Positions 17,568 to 27,348 of a DNA stretch of 64,000 nucleotides are shown here, piece by piece. Source of the stretch: Tahibacter harae. GTDB taxonomy: Bacteria > Pseudomonadota > Gammaproteobacteria > Xanthomonadales > Rhodanobacteraceae. The stretch spans positions 124,001 through 188,000 of the forward strand of contig NZ_JANFQO010000001.1 of the NCBI RefSeq assembly GCF_024437735.1, read 5' to 3'. The notes below the pieces were generated by a model. That model ran no database searches. It was given only the letters and a program-made list of their open reading frames with translations, and was not told the DNA's origin. Made by a program: the position numbers and the translations under genes. Positions within the stretch are counted from its first letter, which is position 1; the number at the start of each line of letters is the position of its first letter.

Positions 17568-19540
17568 TGCGCCTGGACCGCCGCCAGTTCGATCTGCTGA
17601 CCCTCACCATCGTGCTGGTGCTGAGCACGCATGTGGGCCATCTGCCGCTATGGGCCAACCTCGCCGCGGGGCTGCTGGTCGGCGGCCGCTGGCTGCAGCG
17701 CAGCTACCGGCCCGGCCTGGGCGCCATGCCGGTCTGGCTGCGCCTGCCGCTGACTCTGGGCCTGCCGGTGGCGGTGATCGCCCAGTTCGGTACGGTGCTG
17801 GGGCTGGAGCCGGGCAGCGTGCTGGCCATCGGCATGCTGGTGCTGAAATTGGGAGAAAGCGAAAAAGTGCGCGATGCGCGCGCCGCGCTGACCTTCGCCG
17901 GCTTTATCCTGATGGCCGCGCTGCTGTTCGACCAGGGCCTGCTCGGCGCGCTGCACGTGGCGGTCGCGGTGGGACTGGTCTTCCTCTGCCTGCGCGAACT
18001 GGAAATCCCGCCCGGCGAACGACGCGGCCCGCTGTTCGGCCGCGAGCTGCTCGGCGGCGCGCGCGCCATCGCCCTCAGCGTGGCCGCGGCGGTGCCGCTG
18101 ACCCTGCTCGTATTCCTGTTCCTGCCGCGCCTGGCCCAGCCGCTGTGGGGCGCGCCGGACAACCTCGACGCCCGCACCGGCGTCAGCGAAGTCATGACGC
18201 CGGGCCAGTTCCAGTCGCTGATGATCGACGACAGCCCGGCCTTCCGCGTGCAGTTCGCCACGGGCCAGCCGCCGCCGCCGCAACAGCGCTACTGGCGCGG
18301 CCTGGTGCTGAACCGTTTCGACGGCCTGAACTGGACCCGCACCGATTCCTCGTCCCACCGGCCGGTGGAAAGCAACCTGCAGCTGCTGTCGGCGCCGCTC
18401 GACTACGAAGTGACCATGGAACCGACCCAGCAGCGCTGGCTGTTCCCGCTGGACGTGCCCACTGCGGCGCCGGAGCGCTTCCTGCGCAATGTCGACCTGA
18501 CCCTGACCGGCTTCCGGCCCATAGGCGCGGTGCAGCGCTTCAGCATGAGCTCGGCGCTGGAGTTCCGCCTGGCCGGCCTGAACCCGACGCAGCGGCAGAA
18601 TGCGCTGGCCCTGCCCTACGGCTACAACCCGCGCGCGCAGGCGCTGGGCGCGCAATGGCGCGAGCAGTACGGCGACAACGCCGAACGCATCGCCGCGGCA
18701 GCAATGAAGCTGTTCCGCGACGAGTTCAGCTACACCCTGACGCCGCCGCCGCTCGGGCGCAACGGCATGGACGACTTTATCTTCGAGACCAAGGCCGGCT
18801 ACTGCGAATACTTCGCCTCCGCCTTCGCGGTGCTGCTGCGCAGCGCCGGCGTGCCTACCCGCGTCGTCGTCGGCTACCAGGGCGGTTTCTGGAACCCGAC
18901 CGGGGAATACCTGCTGGTGCGCCAGTCCGACGCGCATGCCTGGAACGAGGTCTGGCTGGGCGAACGCGGCTGGGTACGCATGGATCCCACCGCAGCGGTG
19001 CGGCCTGAGCGCGTCTCCCTGGGCAGCCGCGCCGCCAGCGGTGCGGAGACCAGCTGGTACCGCTCGGAATGGCTGATGACCCTGCGCGACCGCTGGGATC
19101 TGGTCAACCAGCTGTGGAACGAGGTCGTGGTGCAGTTCGACACCTTGCGCCAGCAGGGCCTGCTGCGCCAGTTCGGCGTGGCCCAGGCAGACTGGAATCA
19201 GCTGGCGCTGGCCTTCGCCATCGGCACCTCGCTGCTGCTGGCGTTCGCGTTGTGGTGGGCGCTGCGCGCCGGCCGCGACCGCCAGGACCTCATCGACCGC
19301 GCCTACGCCGCACTGTGCCGGCGCCTGCAGCGCGCCGGGGTCGAGCGCGCCGCACACGAAGGGCCGGCCGCCTATCTGCAGCGCCTGCGTGCGGCCCTGC
19401 CGCAGTCCGCGGCGGAGCTGGAGCCCCTGTTCGCCGACTACATCCGGCTGCGCTACGCCCGGCGCGATGCCGATGCGGCGGAAAGCCGGCGCTTCGCCCA
19501 GGCCGCGCGGCGCTTCCGCCCGCGCCGCAACTCCGGCTGA
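17567..19540 (+). CDS. TgpA-like transglutaminase-domain membrane protein (DUF3488-DUF4129)
   Basis: A 657-residue protein: five or six N-terminal transmembrane helices (DUF3488, about 1-190), a periplasmic transglutaminase-like domain with Cys413 (KAGYCEYFASAFAVLL), His457 (SDAHAWNEVW) and Asp473 (RMDPTAAV) as the catalytic triad, a further transmembrane helix (LALAFAIGTSLLLAFALWWAL) and a C-terminal DUF4129 tail. Pseudomonas aeruginosa TgpA of this layout is essential for viability. ATG overlaps the DUF58 stop by one base (TGATG). Confidence 0.92.
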   Translation: MRLDRRQFDLLTLTIVLVLSTHVGHLPLWANLAAGLLVGGRWLQRSYRPGLGAMPVWLRLPLTLGLPVAVIAQFGTVLGLEPGSVLAIGMLVLKLGESEKVRDARAALTFAGFILMAALLFDQGLLGALHVAVAVGLVFLCLRELEIPPGERRGPLFGRELLGGARAIALSVAAAVPLTLLVFLFLPRLAQPLWGAPDNLDARTGVSEVMTPGQFQSLMIDDSPAFRVQFATGQPPPPQQRYWRGLVLNRFDGLNWTRTDSSSHRPVESNLQLLSAPLDYEVTMEPTQQRWLFPLDVPTAAPERFLRNVDLTLTGFRPIGAVQRFSMSSALEFRLAGLNPTQRQNALALPYGYNPRAQALGAQWREQYGDNAERIAAAAMKLFRDEFSYTLTPPPLGRNGMDDFIFETKAGYCEYFASAFAVLLRSAGVPTRVVVGYQGGFWNPTGEYLLVRQSDAHAWNEVWLGERGWVRMDPTAAVRPERVSLGSRAASGAETSWYRSEWLMTLRDRWDLVNQLWNEVVVQFDTLRQQGLLRQFGVAQADWNQLALAFAIGTSLLLAFALWWALRAGRDRQDLIDRAYAALCRRLQRAGVERAAHEGPAAYLQRLRAALPQSAAELEPLFADYIRLRYARRDADAAESRRFAQAARRFRPRRNSG

Positions 19541-19623
19541 ACCGGCGCGCTAAGATGGCTGGCGAAGTGCAACGCCGCCCCCAGTTGCAACGTCGCACAC
19601 CTGTGCGTCTACAGGAGCCCGCC

Positions 19624-20166
19624 ATGCGATTCCCGCTCGTTCTGCCCGCCCTCGCGCTGACCGCCCTGGCCGGCTGCGCCACCGTCCCCAAACCCCTGCA
19701 GGGCGACTACGCCGCCACCCTGCCCAGCCAGGAAGGCGCGGCGGCGCAGAAGGTGCGCTGGGGCGGCGAAATCATCCGCGTGGACACCGAGGCCCAGCGC
19801 ACCTGTTTTGAAGTGCTGGCACGGCCGCTGGACAGCAGTTCGCGGCCGGGCCGGCGCGACGAATCGGGCGGCCGTTTCCTGGCCTGCCGCGCCGGCTTCT
19901 ACGATCCGGCCGTGTTCGAACCGGGCCGCGAGATCACCGTGACCGGCCGCATAGACGGCAGCGAACTGCGCAAGGTCGGCGAGTACGACTACCGCTATCC
20001 GCGCGTCGCCGCCGATGTGATCTATCTGTGGCGCGAACCCGCTGCCTACGACCGCTACGCCGATCCCTGGTATCCGTACGGGCCGTTCGGCTGGGATCCG
20101 TTCTGGTCGCGGCCATTTGGTCCGCCGGTGTACATCATCCATTCGCATCGCGGGCACCGGCACTGA
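19624..20166 (+). CDS. Slp-family outer membrane lipoprotein
   Basis: A 180-residue lipoprotein: signal peptide with lipobox LTALAGC, Cys18 being the lipidation site, then the Slp fold (VRWGGEIIRVD..., EVLARPLDSSSRP, GRFLACRAGFYDP..., REITVTGRIDG, VIYLWREP). The C terminus is aromatic- and His-rich (YDRYADPWYPYGPFGWDPFWSRP and HSHRGHRH), as in other Slp proteins. E. coli Slp is starvation/acid induced. ATG at 19624 has an AGGAG ribosome site at good spacing. Confidence 0.88.
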   Translation: MRFPLVLPALALTALAGCATVPKPLQGDYAATLPSQEGAAAQKVRWGGEIIRVDTEAQRTCFEVLARPLDSSSRPGRRDESGGRFLACRAGFYDPAVFEPGREITVTGRIDGSELRKVGEYDYRYPRVAADVIYLWREPAAYDRYADPWYPYGPFGWDPFWSRPFGPPVYIIHSHRGHRH

Positions 20167-20224
20167 ACAGCGCCGTCGCACGGCAGCGGGCCAACGCCCC
20201 CGACCTGCCCGTTTCAATCTGAAA

Positions 20225-20251
20225 AGGCCGCCGCAGCGATCGCGGCGGCCT
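20225..20251 (-). terminator. rho-independent terminator of hinT operon
   Basis: 10-bp stem AGGCCGCCGC/GCGGCGGCCT with a 7-nt loop, followed on the minus strand by TTTTC. Lies between the convergent slp-like gene and hinT and may serve both. Confidence 0.7.
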
Positions 20252-20258
20252 GGATGCC

Positions 20259-20603
20259 TCAGGCGAAACCGCCGCGCAGCGCCTGACCGGCGAGCAGGTG
20301 CAGATGCAGCTGGAACACGGTCTGGCCGCCGTGGCTGTTGCAGTTGATCACGCAGCGGTAGCCGTCGTCGGCAAAGCCTTCGCGGCGCGCGTAGGCGGCG
20401 GCGGCGAGAAACAGCTTGCCGACCAGCTCGGCCTGGGCCGGGGCCACGTCGTTGAGCGTGGCGATCGGCGTCTTGGGCACGAACAGCACATGTACCGGCG
20501 CCTGCGGGCTGATGTCCTTGAACGCGATCAGCTCGTTGTCCTCGTAGACGATATCGGCCGGAATCTCGCGCCGGATGATCTTGCCGAAGATGGTGTCGCT
20601 CAT
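20259..20603 (-). CDS. hinT: HIT-family protein (HinT-like), variant triad
   Basis: A 114-residue histidine-triad hydrolase: TIFGKIIRREIPADIVYED and 'FKDISPQAPVHVLFVPK' match HinT (purine nucleoside phosphoramidase). The catalytic motif HxHxHxx is QLHLHLL here: the first His is Gln, while the central nucleophilic His and the third His are kept. ATG at 20603 gives the family N terminus. Eleven base pairs downstream of recR, at the end of the dnaX-ybaB-recR run. Confidence 0.92.
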   Translation of the reverse strand: MSDTIFGKIIRREIPADIVYEDNELIAFKDISPQAPVHVLFVPKTPIATLNDVAPAQAELVGKLFLAAAAYARREGFADDGYRCVINCNSHGGQTVFQLHLHLLAGQALRGGFA

Positions 20604-20613
20604 TGCCGCTCCT

Positions 20614-21216
20614 TCAGGTGAGGGTCTGACGGCTGCCGAAGGCATGTGCCAGGGTGCCGCGATCGATGAATTCCAGTTCGCCGCCCAGCGGTACGCCGTG
20701 GGCCAGGCGGGTTGCGCGCACGCCGGCCTCGCGCGCGAGCTGCGACAGCAGATGGGCGGTGGCCTCGCCTTCGACCGTGGGATTGGTCGCCACAATCAGC
20801 TCCTTCACCTCGCCCTCGCGCAGGCGTTCGGCCAACAGATCCAGGCCCAGCTCGCGCGGGCCCAGCCCGTCCAGCGGGCTCAGCCGGCCCAGCAATACGA
20901 AGTAATGACCGCGGAAACCGGTCGCGACTTCGACCGCGGCCTGATCCACCGGGCTTTCAACCACGCACAGCAGGCTGGCATCGCGCCCGCTGTTGGCGCA
21001 CAGGCTGCAGATCTCGGTCTCGCTGAAGCCGCGGCAGCGCCGGCAGTTGCCAATGCGCTCCACCGCCGCGCCCAGCCGCTCGGCCAGACGGCGTGCACCG
21101 GCGCGATCGCGCTCCAGTACGTGGAAGGCCATGCGCTGGGCGCTCTTGGCGCCCACGCCCGGCAGGCAGCGCAGGGCCTCGATCAACTCGGCCAGCAGGG
21201 CCGAACCGGTGCTCAT
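20614..21216 (-). CDS. recR: recombination protein RecR
   Basis: A 200-residue protein with an N-terminal helix-hairpin-helix ([17 protein letters not shown]), a C4 zinc finger ([16 protein letters not shown]) and a Toprim domain ([10 protein letters not shown]..., [12 protein letters not shown]). Acts with RecF/RecO to load RecA on gapped DNA. Classic dnaX-ybaB-recR order. Confidence 0.97.
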   Translation of the reverse strand: MSTGSALLAELIEALRCLPGVGAKSAQRMAFHVLERDRAGARRLAERLGAAVERIGNCRRCRGFSETEICSLCANSGRDASLLCVVESPVDQAAVEVATGFRGHYFVLLGRLSPLDGLGPRELGLDLLAERLREGEVKELIVATNPTVEGEATAHLLSQLAREAGVRATRLAHGVPLGGELEFIDRGTLAHAFGSRQTLT

Positions 21217-21220
21217 GGCT

Positions 21221-21544
21221 TCAGAACGGCAGCGAGAAGCCCGGCGGCAGGTTCATGCCGCCGGCGACGCCGGCCATGCGCGCCTGGGTTTCCGCGGCGA
21301 GCTTGTTGGCAGCGTCGTTGAAGGCGGCGGCGACCAGATCCTCGGCCATTTCCGGATCGTCCTGCAGCAGCTTGCGGTCGATGTTGACGCGGCGCACTTC
21401 GTGGCGGCCGTTCATGCTCACGCTGACCAGGCCGCCGCCGGCACTGCCGGTGACTTCGAGCTTGGCGATCTCTTCCTGCGCCTTCTTCAGGTTCTCCTGC
21501 ATGCGCTGCGCTTGCTGCATGATGTTGCCTAGGGGTCCACGCAT
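21221..21544 (-). CDS. ybaB: YbaB/EbfC family nucleoid-associated protein
   Basis: A 107-residue dimeric DNA-binding protein: N-terminal helix [20 protein letters not shown] and the conserved '[21 protein letters not shown]' core, ending in [12 protein letters not shown] at 21544 gives the family start; longer frames run into dnaX. Between dnaX and recR with 4 bp to recR. Confidence 0.96.
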   Translation of the reverse strand: MRGPLGNIMQQAQRMQENLKKAQEEIAKLEVTGSAGGGLVSVSMNGRHEVRRVNIDRKLLQDDPEMAEDLVAAAFNDAANKLAAETQARMAGVAGGMNLPPGFSLPF

Positions 21545-21593
21545 GACTGGCTCCAGATAAAAAATTACAGAATTCTCAATTGCGCCGAACCGC

Positions 21594-23759
21594 TCAGACC
21601 GGCGGCGCGGATTCCGGCAGGCGCACCGAATTGGGCACCAGGCGCGCGCCCAGCTCGCGCATCGCGGCCTGGACGAAAGGGTCCTGCTCCATGTCCTGCT
21701 CGGCCTGCAGCTGGCGTGCATTGCGCTGGCGCGCGTTCTGCTCCGCCGGCGTCTCCATGCCGCCGCGGGCCAGCTCGAACACACAGCGCAGCGGCCTGCC
21801 GGTCGCGGCGGCCAGTTTCTCCTGCAGCATGGCGACCATCGGTGCTGAATTCAGGTGATCGTGTTCGGCTTTCAAGGCCAGGCGCAGGGTATTTCCCTCC
21901 ACCGCGACCAGCACCGCATGCTGGGCCAGCTGGCCGACCGGGCCGCGCAGGCCGGCGCGCTCGATCAGCAGCGGCCAGTCGCGCGGTTCGATCTCGACCA
22001 GGCCACTGGCGGCCGGTACGCCGGACGCGGCGGCTTCGCCGCGTGATGCCATGGACTCGCCGCGCGCGGCAACGTCGCTACGCCATGTGGCGGCCTCGTC
22101 GTAAGCGGCAAATTCGTTGCGCGACACGCCGGACGCGACGGCTGCACTGCGCGGCGCGATGGACTCGCCGGGTGCGGCGGACGTTTGGCCGGAAGAACCG
22201 ATGCCGGCCGCGCGCGGCACGTGGATCTCGCCAGCCAGTTCAGCCGCGTCGCTGCGCTGGAGCTGCGCTTCAGCACGCGGCGGGCTGACCGCCTGCGACA
22301 GCACATCGATTACGGGCGGCGTGAACGGCGCAACCGGCTCGCGCGGCAGCGGCGGGGGCGGCGTGGTTTGCATTGCGGCCACGGTATCCGGCAGCGCTGC
22401 AGCAACCTGGGCCTGCCGCAGCGGCGGCAGATCCGATACCGGAGCGGCCGGCGCAGCCGTGGGCGGACTGGCCGGCATCGCCGTACCGGCCTGTGCTACG
22501 GGCTGCGACGGCACCGTAGCCGTGACGGCATAGCTACCGGCAGGCTCCTGCGCCCGCGCCGCGGGAATCGCTGCGATAGCTGCGGCCGCCGCGGCGGCGC
22601 CGCTGCGCGGTCCGGGATTCGCCCCGCCGCCGCTGCTGCCGCCACCGCTGCCACCGGTATTGCCGCCGCCCTCGCCCGCCGGCCCGAAGGCGAGCAGGCG
22701 CAGCAGCGCCATCTCGAAGCCGGCACGCGGCGTCGGCGCCAGGGCCAGGTCGCGCCGGCCGCTAATGCAGAGCTGGTAGTACAGCTGCACCTCGTCGGGC
22801 GCCAGGGACTGGGCGAACTGGGCCACGTCCTGGGCGTCGGCGCTGTCAGCCGGGAGGTAATCCGGCACCAGCTGGCGCAGCTGTATGCGGTGCAGCAGGC
22901 CGGCCAGATCGTCCAGCACCAGGCCGAAATCCGGCGCGAACTCGGCCAGCTTGGCCACTTCGGCGAACAGCGCATTGCCGTCGTTGGCGCAGACCGCGGT
23001 CAGCAGGCGGCCGACCTGGGCGCGCTCGATCGTGCCCAGCATCGCGCGCACATCGTCCGTGCGCACGCTGCCGCCGCCGTAGGCGATGGCCTGGTCCAGC
23101 AGGGAAAGCCCGTCGCGCAGCGAACCGTCGGCGCCCTTGGCCAGGGCCTGGATCGCCTCGGCGTCGAAGCCGACCTGTTCCGCATCAAGGATATGCCGCA
23201 TCTGCGCGCCGATCTGTTCCGGCAGCAGACGCTTGAGATTGAACTTGAGGCAGCGCGACAGCACCGTCACCGGCAGCTTCTGCGGGTCGGTGGTGGCGAG
23301 CAGGAATTTCACGTGCGCCGGCGGCTCTTCCAGCGTCTTCAACAGCGCGTTGAAGGCGTTCTTGGACAGCATGTGCACTTCGTCGATCAGGAACACTTTC
23401 TGCCGCCCGCGCGCCGGCGTGTACTGCGCGCTTTCGATCATCTCGCGCACATCGTCCACGCCGGTGTGGCTGGCGGCATCGATTTCCAGCAGATCGACGA
23501 AGCGGCCGGCGTCGATGTCCAGGCAGGCGCGGCATTCGCCGCAGGGCTGCGAGGACTGGCCGCGTTCGCAATTGAGCGATTTGGCGAAGATGCGCGCGAT
23601 GGTGGTCTTGCCCACGCCGCGCGTACCGGTGAACAGGAAGGCGTGATGCAGACGCCCGCCGTCCAGCGCATTGGAAAGCGCGCGCACCACGTGTTCCTGG
23701 CCCACCAGCTCGCTGAACCGCCGGGGACGCCACTTGCGCGCGAGGACTTGATACGACAT
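21594..23759 (-). CDS. dnaX: DNA polymerase III subunits gamma/tau
   Basis: A 721-residue clamp-loader ATPase. AAA+ region: [20 protein letters not shown] (Walker A), a C4 zinc module ([16 protein letters not shown]), [20 protein letters not shown] (Walker B), and SRC motif SRCLKFNL. After about residue 375 comes a long low-complexity Gly/Ser then Ala/Pro linker containing two related GES(I/M)A-ASGV segments, then the C-terminal tau domain ([21 protein letters not shown]). I see no obvious A-AAA-AAG slippery site in the linker. ATG at 23759 has an AAGGAAA ribosome site. Confidence 0.96.
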   Translation of the reverse strand: MSYQVLARKWRPRRFSELVGQEHVVRALSNALDGGRLHHAFLFTGTRGVGKTTIARIFAKSLNCERGQSSQPCGECRACLDIDAGRFVDLLEIDAASHTGVDDVREMIESAQYTPARGRQKVFLIDEVHMLSKNAFNALLKTLEEPPAHVKFLLATTDPQKLPVTVLSRCLKFNLKRLLPEQIGAQMRHILDAEQVGFDAEAIQALAKGADGSLRDGLSLLDQAIAYGGGSVRTDDVRAMLGTIERAQVGRLLTAVCANDGNALFAEVAKLAEFAPDFGLVLDDLAGLLHRIQLRQLVPDYLPADSADAQDVAQFAQSLAPDEVQLYYQLCISGRRDLALAPTPRAGFEMALLRLLAFGPAGEGGGNTGGSGGGSSGGGANPGPRSGAAAAAAAIAAIPAARAQEPAGSYAVTATVPSQPVAQAGTAMPASPPTAAPAAPVSDLPPLRQAQVAAALPDTVAAMQTTPPPPLPREPVAPFTPPVIDVLSQAVSPPRAEAQLQRSDAAELAGEIHVPRAAGIGSSGQTSAAPGESIAPRSAAVASGVSRNEFAAYDEAATWRSDVAARGESMASRGEAAASGVPAASGLVEIEPRDWPLLIERAGLRGPVGQLAQHAVLVAVEGNTLRLALKAEHDHLNSAPMVAMLQEKLAAATGRPLRCVFELARGGMETPAEQNARQRNARQLQAEQDMEQDPFVQAAMRELGARLVPNSVRLPESAPPV

Positions 23760-24032
23760 GCCGTTTCCTTCGAGCCAAGCGCCGATTGTGCCATGCGCCG
23801 GCAGGGAACGCGGAACGCCCGAATCCCCTGCAGGCACAAAGCGCAGGCCCAGCCAGCGCCATCGCGCAGCTGCCATCGGTTCATCAGGTCGATTCCAGGA
23901 AACCCCGGATTAATGGCACTGCGCCTTGGCTTCCGGAGCCCCCTTGAGTCAAGGGGCGCTTGGCGGAATCAGGGGATGAGCAGCAGGGCGCGGGAGCGAA
24001 AACGCTTTCGCTCGCAAAGGTCTGACCGGAGC

Positions 24033-24142
24033 GGCAACTCCGCCAGCCACATCCCGGCACCCGAATCACTCACTACCGTTGCTCCCTTCCGGGCCTGGCG
24101 GGGTTTGCAAGCTATCGTCGCGAGAGGACCGACGGAGTCGCC
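24033..24142 (-). ncRNA. ffs: signal recognition particle 4.5S RNA
   Basis: On the minus strand the conserved SRP domain IV is plain: CAGGCCCGGAAGGGAGCAAC with the GGAA tetraloop, followed by GCCGGGATGTGGCTGGCG. Ends pair as a 10-bp terminal stem (GGCGACTCCG with CGGAGTTGCC, one G-U and wobble included), setting the limits. The RNA with Ffh targets membrane proteins to SecYEG. Located upstream of dnaX, as in many gammaproteobacteria. Confidence 0.93.
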
Positions 24143-24195
24143 ATAAAGCGGAGGCGAGGCGCAATGCGCGGCTCGCGGAACTTCTGACGAAAAAC

Positions 24196-24288
24196 TGGCG
24201 GAGAGAGAGGGATTCGAACCCTCGATACGGGGATAAGCCGTATACACACTTTCCAGGCGTGCTCCTTCAACCACTCGGACATCTCTCC
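24196..24288 (-). tRNA. tRNA-Ser(GGA)
   Basis: 93-nt class II tRNA with encoded CCA; acceptor stem GGAGAGA/TCTCTCC, long variable arm, anticodon loop CTGGAAA giving GGA. Just upstream of ffs and downstream of moaE. Confidence 0.95.
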
Positions 24289-24334
24289 AACCCGCGCCGG
24301 TTGACCCATCCATGAGGCCGCACGCGGGGCGCGG

Positions 24335-24363
24335 AGAATACTAGGAAGCCCCCGCGCAGACAA
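24335..24363 (-). promoter_or_regulatory. promoter of tRNA-Ser(GGA)
   Basis: TTGTCT and TATTCT with 17-nt spacing on the minus strand, ending about 47 nt before the tRNA 5' end and lying right after the moaE stop. Confidence 0.6.
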
Positions 24364-24365
24364 GC

Positions 24366-24800
24366 TCATTCGGCAACGGGCGATCCGTCCGGGTGTAGCC
24401 AGCCGGAAAAACCGTCGGCATAGAACTCGTTCTTCCAGATCGGCACGCGCGCCTTGATTTCGTCGATGACGTGGCGGCAGGCGGCGAAGGCCGCGTCGCG
24501 ATGGGCCGCGCTGACGCCGACCCAGACTGCGAGATCACCGATCGCCAGGTCGCCGACCCGGTGCACGCACAGCGCCTGCTCGATTGCGAAACGCGCGGCA
24601 GTCTCGGCCAGGATGCGCTCGCCTTCGGCCAGGGCCAGCGCCGGATAAGCCTGGTAGGCCAGACGCTGCACCGCCTTGCCCTGGTTGTGATTGCGCACCC
24701 AGCCCTCGAAGCTGACGCAGGCGCCGGCGCTGGCGCTGGCCAGCTCGCGCCCCAGTGCGGCGCCGTCGATGGGGATTTCCGCCAGCCGGAACGCGCTCAT
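24366..24800 (-). CDS. moaE: molybdopterin synthase catalytic subunit
   Basis: A 144-residue large subunit of MPT synthase: FEGWVRNHNQGKAVQRLAY, HRVGDLAIGDLAVWVGVSA, and the lysine region KARVPIWKNEFYADG carrying the active-site lysine. With MoaD thiocarboxylate it converts cPMP to molybdopterin. ATG at 24800 overlaps the moaD stop (ATGA). Confidence 0.96.
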   Translation of the reverse strand: MSAFRLAEIPIDGAALGRELASASAGACVSFEGWVRNHNQGKAVQRLAYQAYPALALAEGERILAETAARFAIEQALCVHRVGDLAIGDLAVWVGVSAAHRDAAFAACRHVIDEIKARVPIWKNEFYADGFSGWLHPDGSPVAE

Positions 24801-25036
24801 CCGCCGGACACCGGCGGCAGGAAGGCGATCTCGTCGCCGTCGGCCAGGACGCGGTCCCAGGCGGCGAACTCGCCGTTGACGGCCACGCGCAGCTTCTCCG
24901 GCGCCAGTTCCAGGCGATGCCGCGCGGCGATCTGTGCATACAGCGCGCGCGGATCCGCGGCATCGGACTCGACGGCTTCGGCGGCGCAGCCGGCGCGGTC
25001 GCGCAGGCTGGCGAAATACAGCAGGCGGTAGTTCAT
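24797..25036 (-). CDS. moaD: molybdopterin synthase sulfur carrier subunit
   Basis: A 79-residue ubiquitin-fold protein ending in PPVSGG; the C-terminal Gly-Gly is the site of adenylation and thiocarboxylation. N terminus [16 protein letters not shown] is typical. Both ends overlap neighbours by ATGA. Confidence 0.95.
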   Translation of the reverse strand: MNYRLLYFASLRDRAGCAAEAVESDAADPRALYAQIAARHRLELAPEKLRVAVNGEFAAWDRVLADGDEIAFLPPVSGG

Positions 25037-25524
25037 TCCTCTCCTTCGGCGGCGCCGACATTGCGCCGGCCGCCGGACTTGGCCAGCAGGCTCACCTCGG
25101 CGATCACGATTTCGTGGCTCAGCGCCTTGCACATGTCGTAGACGGTGAGCGCGGCGACGCTGGCGCCGGTCAGCGCTTCCATCTCCACGCCGGTCTTGTG
25201 GGTGATGCCGACCTCGCAGCGTATGGCCAGCTCGGTCGCCGAGACGAACTCGATGGCGAAATCGCAGCGCTCCAGCGCCAGCGGGTGGCAGAACGGGATC
25301 AGCTCATGCGTGCGCTTGGCCGCAAGCGTGCCGGCAACGATGGCGGTATCGATGATGGCGCCCTTCTTGCCGCGCAGGCCGGTGCGCTGCAATTCAGCCG
25401 CGACCTCGGCCGGAAAACGCACCAGCGCGCGCGCCGTCGCGCTGCGCCGGGTCGCCGCCTTGTCGGCGACATCGACCATGCGCGGGCGGCCGGACTCGTC
25501 GAGGTGGCTGAGTCGGGTATCCAA
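25033..25524 (-). CDS. moaC: cyclic pyranopterin monophosphate synthase
   Basis: A 163-residue Moa[35 protein letters not shown], '[17 protein letters not shown]', [20 protein letters not shown]. Works after MoaA to make cPMP. The start is TTG at 25524, 7 nt after a perfect GGAGGT Shine-Dalgarno that overlaps the moaA stop; this gives the usual 160-residue length. No ATG lies nearby in frame. Confidence 0.94.
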   Translation of the reverse strand: MDTRLSHLDESGRPRMVDVADKAATRRSATARALVRFPAEVAAELQRTGLRGKKGAIIDTAIVAGTLAAKRTHELIPFCHPLALERCDFAIEFVSATELAIRCEVGITHKTGVEMEALTGASVAALTVYDMCKALSHEIVIAEVSLLAKSGGRRNVGAAEGEE

Positions 25525-25528
25525 GCGA

Positions 25529-26575
25529 TCAACCTCCAATGGCGAACATTTCCACACGTTCTTCGGCGCCGGCGGCGCGCAGCTCGGCGCGGCGCTCGCT
25601 GTAGCGGTCCTCGCGCCGGCGCCAGTGGCCGGCGATGGCTGCGGCGATGGCGGCATCGTCCAGTCCTTCGCGCAGCAGCGCGCGCAGGTCGTGGCCTTCG
25701 GCGGCGAAGAGGCAGGTATACAATTTCCCATCGGCCGACAGCCGCGCGCGGGTGCAGTCGCCACAGAACGGCGCGCTGACCGAGCTGATGAAGCCGACCT
25801 CGCCGCCGCCGTCGACGAAGCGGTAGCGTTCGGCCACGTCGTGCCGCTGTGCGCGCTCCACCGCCTCCAGCGGCCAGCGCGCATGAATGCGTGCGGCCAG
25901 CTCGGCGCTGGGTACGACGCGGTCGCGCTGCCAGCCGTTGAGCGTGCCCACGTCCATGTATTCGATGAAGCGCAGCACATGCGGCGTGCCGCGGAAATGC
26001 TCGACCAGATCGAGCACGCCGGCGTCGTTGATGCCGCGCTGGACGACGCAGTTGAGCTTGAGCGCGCCAAAGCCGGCGGCTTCGGCAGCGGCGATGGCCG
26101 CAAGCACCTCGCCGACTTCGCCGCGGTTGCCGGACAGATGGCGGAACACTGCCGGATCCAGGCTGTCCAGGCTCAGCGTGATGCGGCTCAGCCCTGCCTC
26201 GCGCAGGGCCGCGGCGAAGCGCGGCAGCAGCACGCCGTTGCTGGTCATGGCGATGTCGCGGATGCCGTCGATGTTCTTCAGCCAGCCCACCAGCAGCGGC
26301 AGCTCGCGCCGCAGCAGCGGTTCGCCGCCGGTCAGGCGGATCTTGTTCACGCCCAGGCCGGCGAAGATGCGCGCCAGGCGCTGGATTTCCTCGAACGAAA
26401 GCCGCGCCTGGCGATCGAGGAACTGATGGTGCTCGGGATACTGGTCTTCGGGCAGGCAGTACGGGCAGCGGAAATTGCAGCGGTCGACCACGGAAATGCG
26501 CAGGTCGGTCAGGCCGCGGCCCCAGCGGTCCGCCGGTGCCGGCGCGATCAGGCGCAGCGGAATGGGCGTATTCAC
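25529..26575 (-). CDS. moaA: GTP 3',8-cyclase (radical SAM)
   Basis: A 348-residue radical SAM enzyme with the N-terminal CNFRCPYC cluster, GGEPLLR, and the C-terminal second [4Fe-4S] site [19 protein letters not shown]. It ends in GG, required for activity in MoaA. It rearranges GTP in the first step of molybdenum-cofactor synthesis. Start GTG at 26575 overlaps the preceding gene's stop (GTGA). Confidence 0.96.
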   Translation of the reverse strand: MNTPIPLRLIAPAPADRWGRGLTDLRISVVDRCNFRCPYCLPEDQYPEHHQFLDRQARLSFEEIQRLARIFAGLGVNKIRLTGGEPLLRRELPLLVGWLKNIDGIRDIAMTSNGVLLPRFAAALREAGLSRITLSLDSLDPAVFRHLSGNRGEVGEVLAAIAAAEAAGFGALKLNCVVQRGINDAGVLDLVEHFRGTPHVLRFIEYMDVGTLNGWQRDRVVPSAELAARIHARWPLEAVERAQRHDVAERYRFVDGGGEVGFISSVSAPFCGDCTRARLSADGKLYTCLFAAEGHDLRALLREGLDDAAIAAAIAGHWRRREDRYSERRAELRAAGAEERVEMFAIGG

Positions 26576-27348
26576 TGCACCGCCCGCAAGCCGCCGTCGG
26601 CAGCGCGCGCCGGCTGCCCCGGCGACAGCACGAAGCGCTCGCCCGGCCGCGCGATGCGATAGCCGCGCGATGCCAGCGCGGCACCGTCGGCGGCGCTGCC
26701 GTAGTGGTACAGCACCAGGCGCGCGCGCAGTTCGGCAGCGTATTCGCGCTCGATGTCCTCGATGCCGGTATGCGAGGGATTGCCGACCAGGCCGCAATCA
26801 TGCGCGACCAGTTCGCCGGCGCAGGCGTAGCGGCTGAGCATCTCCGGGATGGGCCGGGTATCGCCGGTCCAGACGAAACTGCCGCGCAGGGCCAGGGCGA
26901 AGGCCGTGTCCGGTGCATGGTGGCGCACCGGGAATACGTCGAACCATTGCTGATCCAGCCAGAAACCGCGCGATACCGGCAGCAGCTGGAAGGCATCCCA
27001 GAAATTCGCCCCGCCTTCGGCCAGCACATTGGGATAGTCGGCGATGCGCGCCTGCAGCAGCGGCACCAGCGCGGCATGGGCGAACACGCGCACGCGGCCG
27101 CGCGCGTCCGGGTCGAAATAGATCTTGGTGAACAGGCGCTCGAAGCCGCCGACGTGGTCCAGATGGGTATGTGTGACGTAGATCGCCTGCGGCACGCTGC
27201 CGTAGCGCTCCAGATAGCGGCTCAGCGTCTCCGGGCCGCAGTCGATCAGCAGCAGCGGCCGGCCGTCGCGCTCCAGCACCGCGCCGGAGGAACCCAGCTC
27301 CACCGCCTGGGACGAACCGACGCCGAGAAACTGCAAGGCCAGAGTCAT
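26572..27348 (-). CDS. MBL-fold metallo-hydrolase
   Basis: A 258-residue metallo-beta-lactamase-fold protein: FLGVGSSQAVELGSSGAVLE, IDCGPETLSRYL, metal motif THTHLDHVGG, later FVWTGDTRPIPE, and 'HDCGL...NPSHTGIEDI'. It resembles ribonuclease Z/phosphodiesterase-like MBL enzymes but lacks enough signature to name a substrate. Start ATG 27348 overlaps the kdkA stop and its own stop overlaps moaA, so it is embedded in the kdkA-moa operon. Confidence 0.82.
   Translation of the reverse strand: MTLALQFLGVGSSQAVELGSSGAVLERDGRPLLLIDCGPETLSRYLERYGSVPQAIYVTHTHLDHVGGFERLFTKIYFDPDARGRVRVFAHAALVPLLQARIADYPNVLAEGGANFWDAFQLLPVSRGFWLDQQWFDVFPVRHHAPDTAFALALRGSFVWTGDTRPIPEMLSRYACAGELVAHDCGLVGNPSHTGIEDIEREYAAELRARLVLYHYGSAADGAALASRGYRIARPGERFVLSPGQPARAADGGLRAVQ

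Noticed and set aside
17648..19357. 569-codon minus-strand frame inside the transglutaminase gene
   Set aside because: The plus strand has the full transglutaminase triad and overlapping operon starts; this is a GC shadow.
23994..24013. Hairpin GAGCGAAA/TTTCGCTC after ffs
   Set aside because: Stem is clear but there is no T-run and it lies beyond the RNA's 3' end by 20 nt; not enough to call a terminator.
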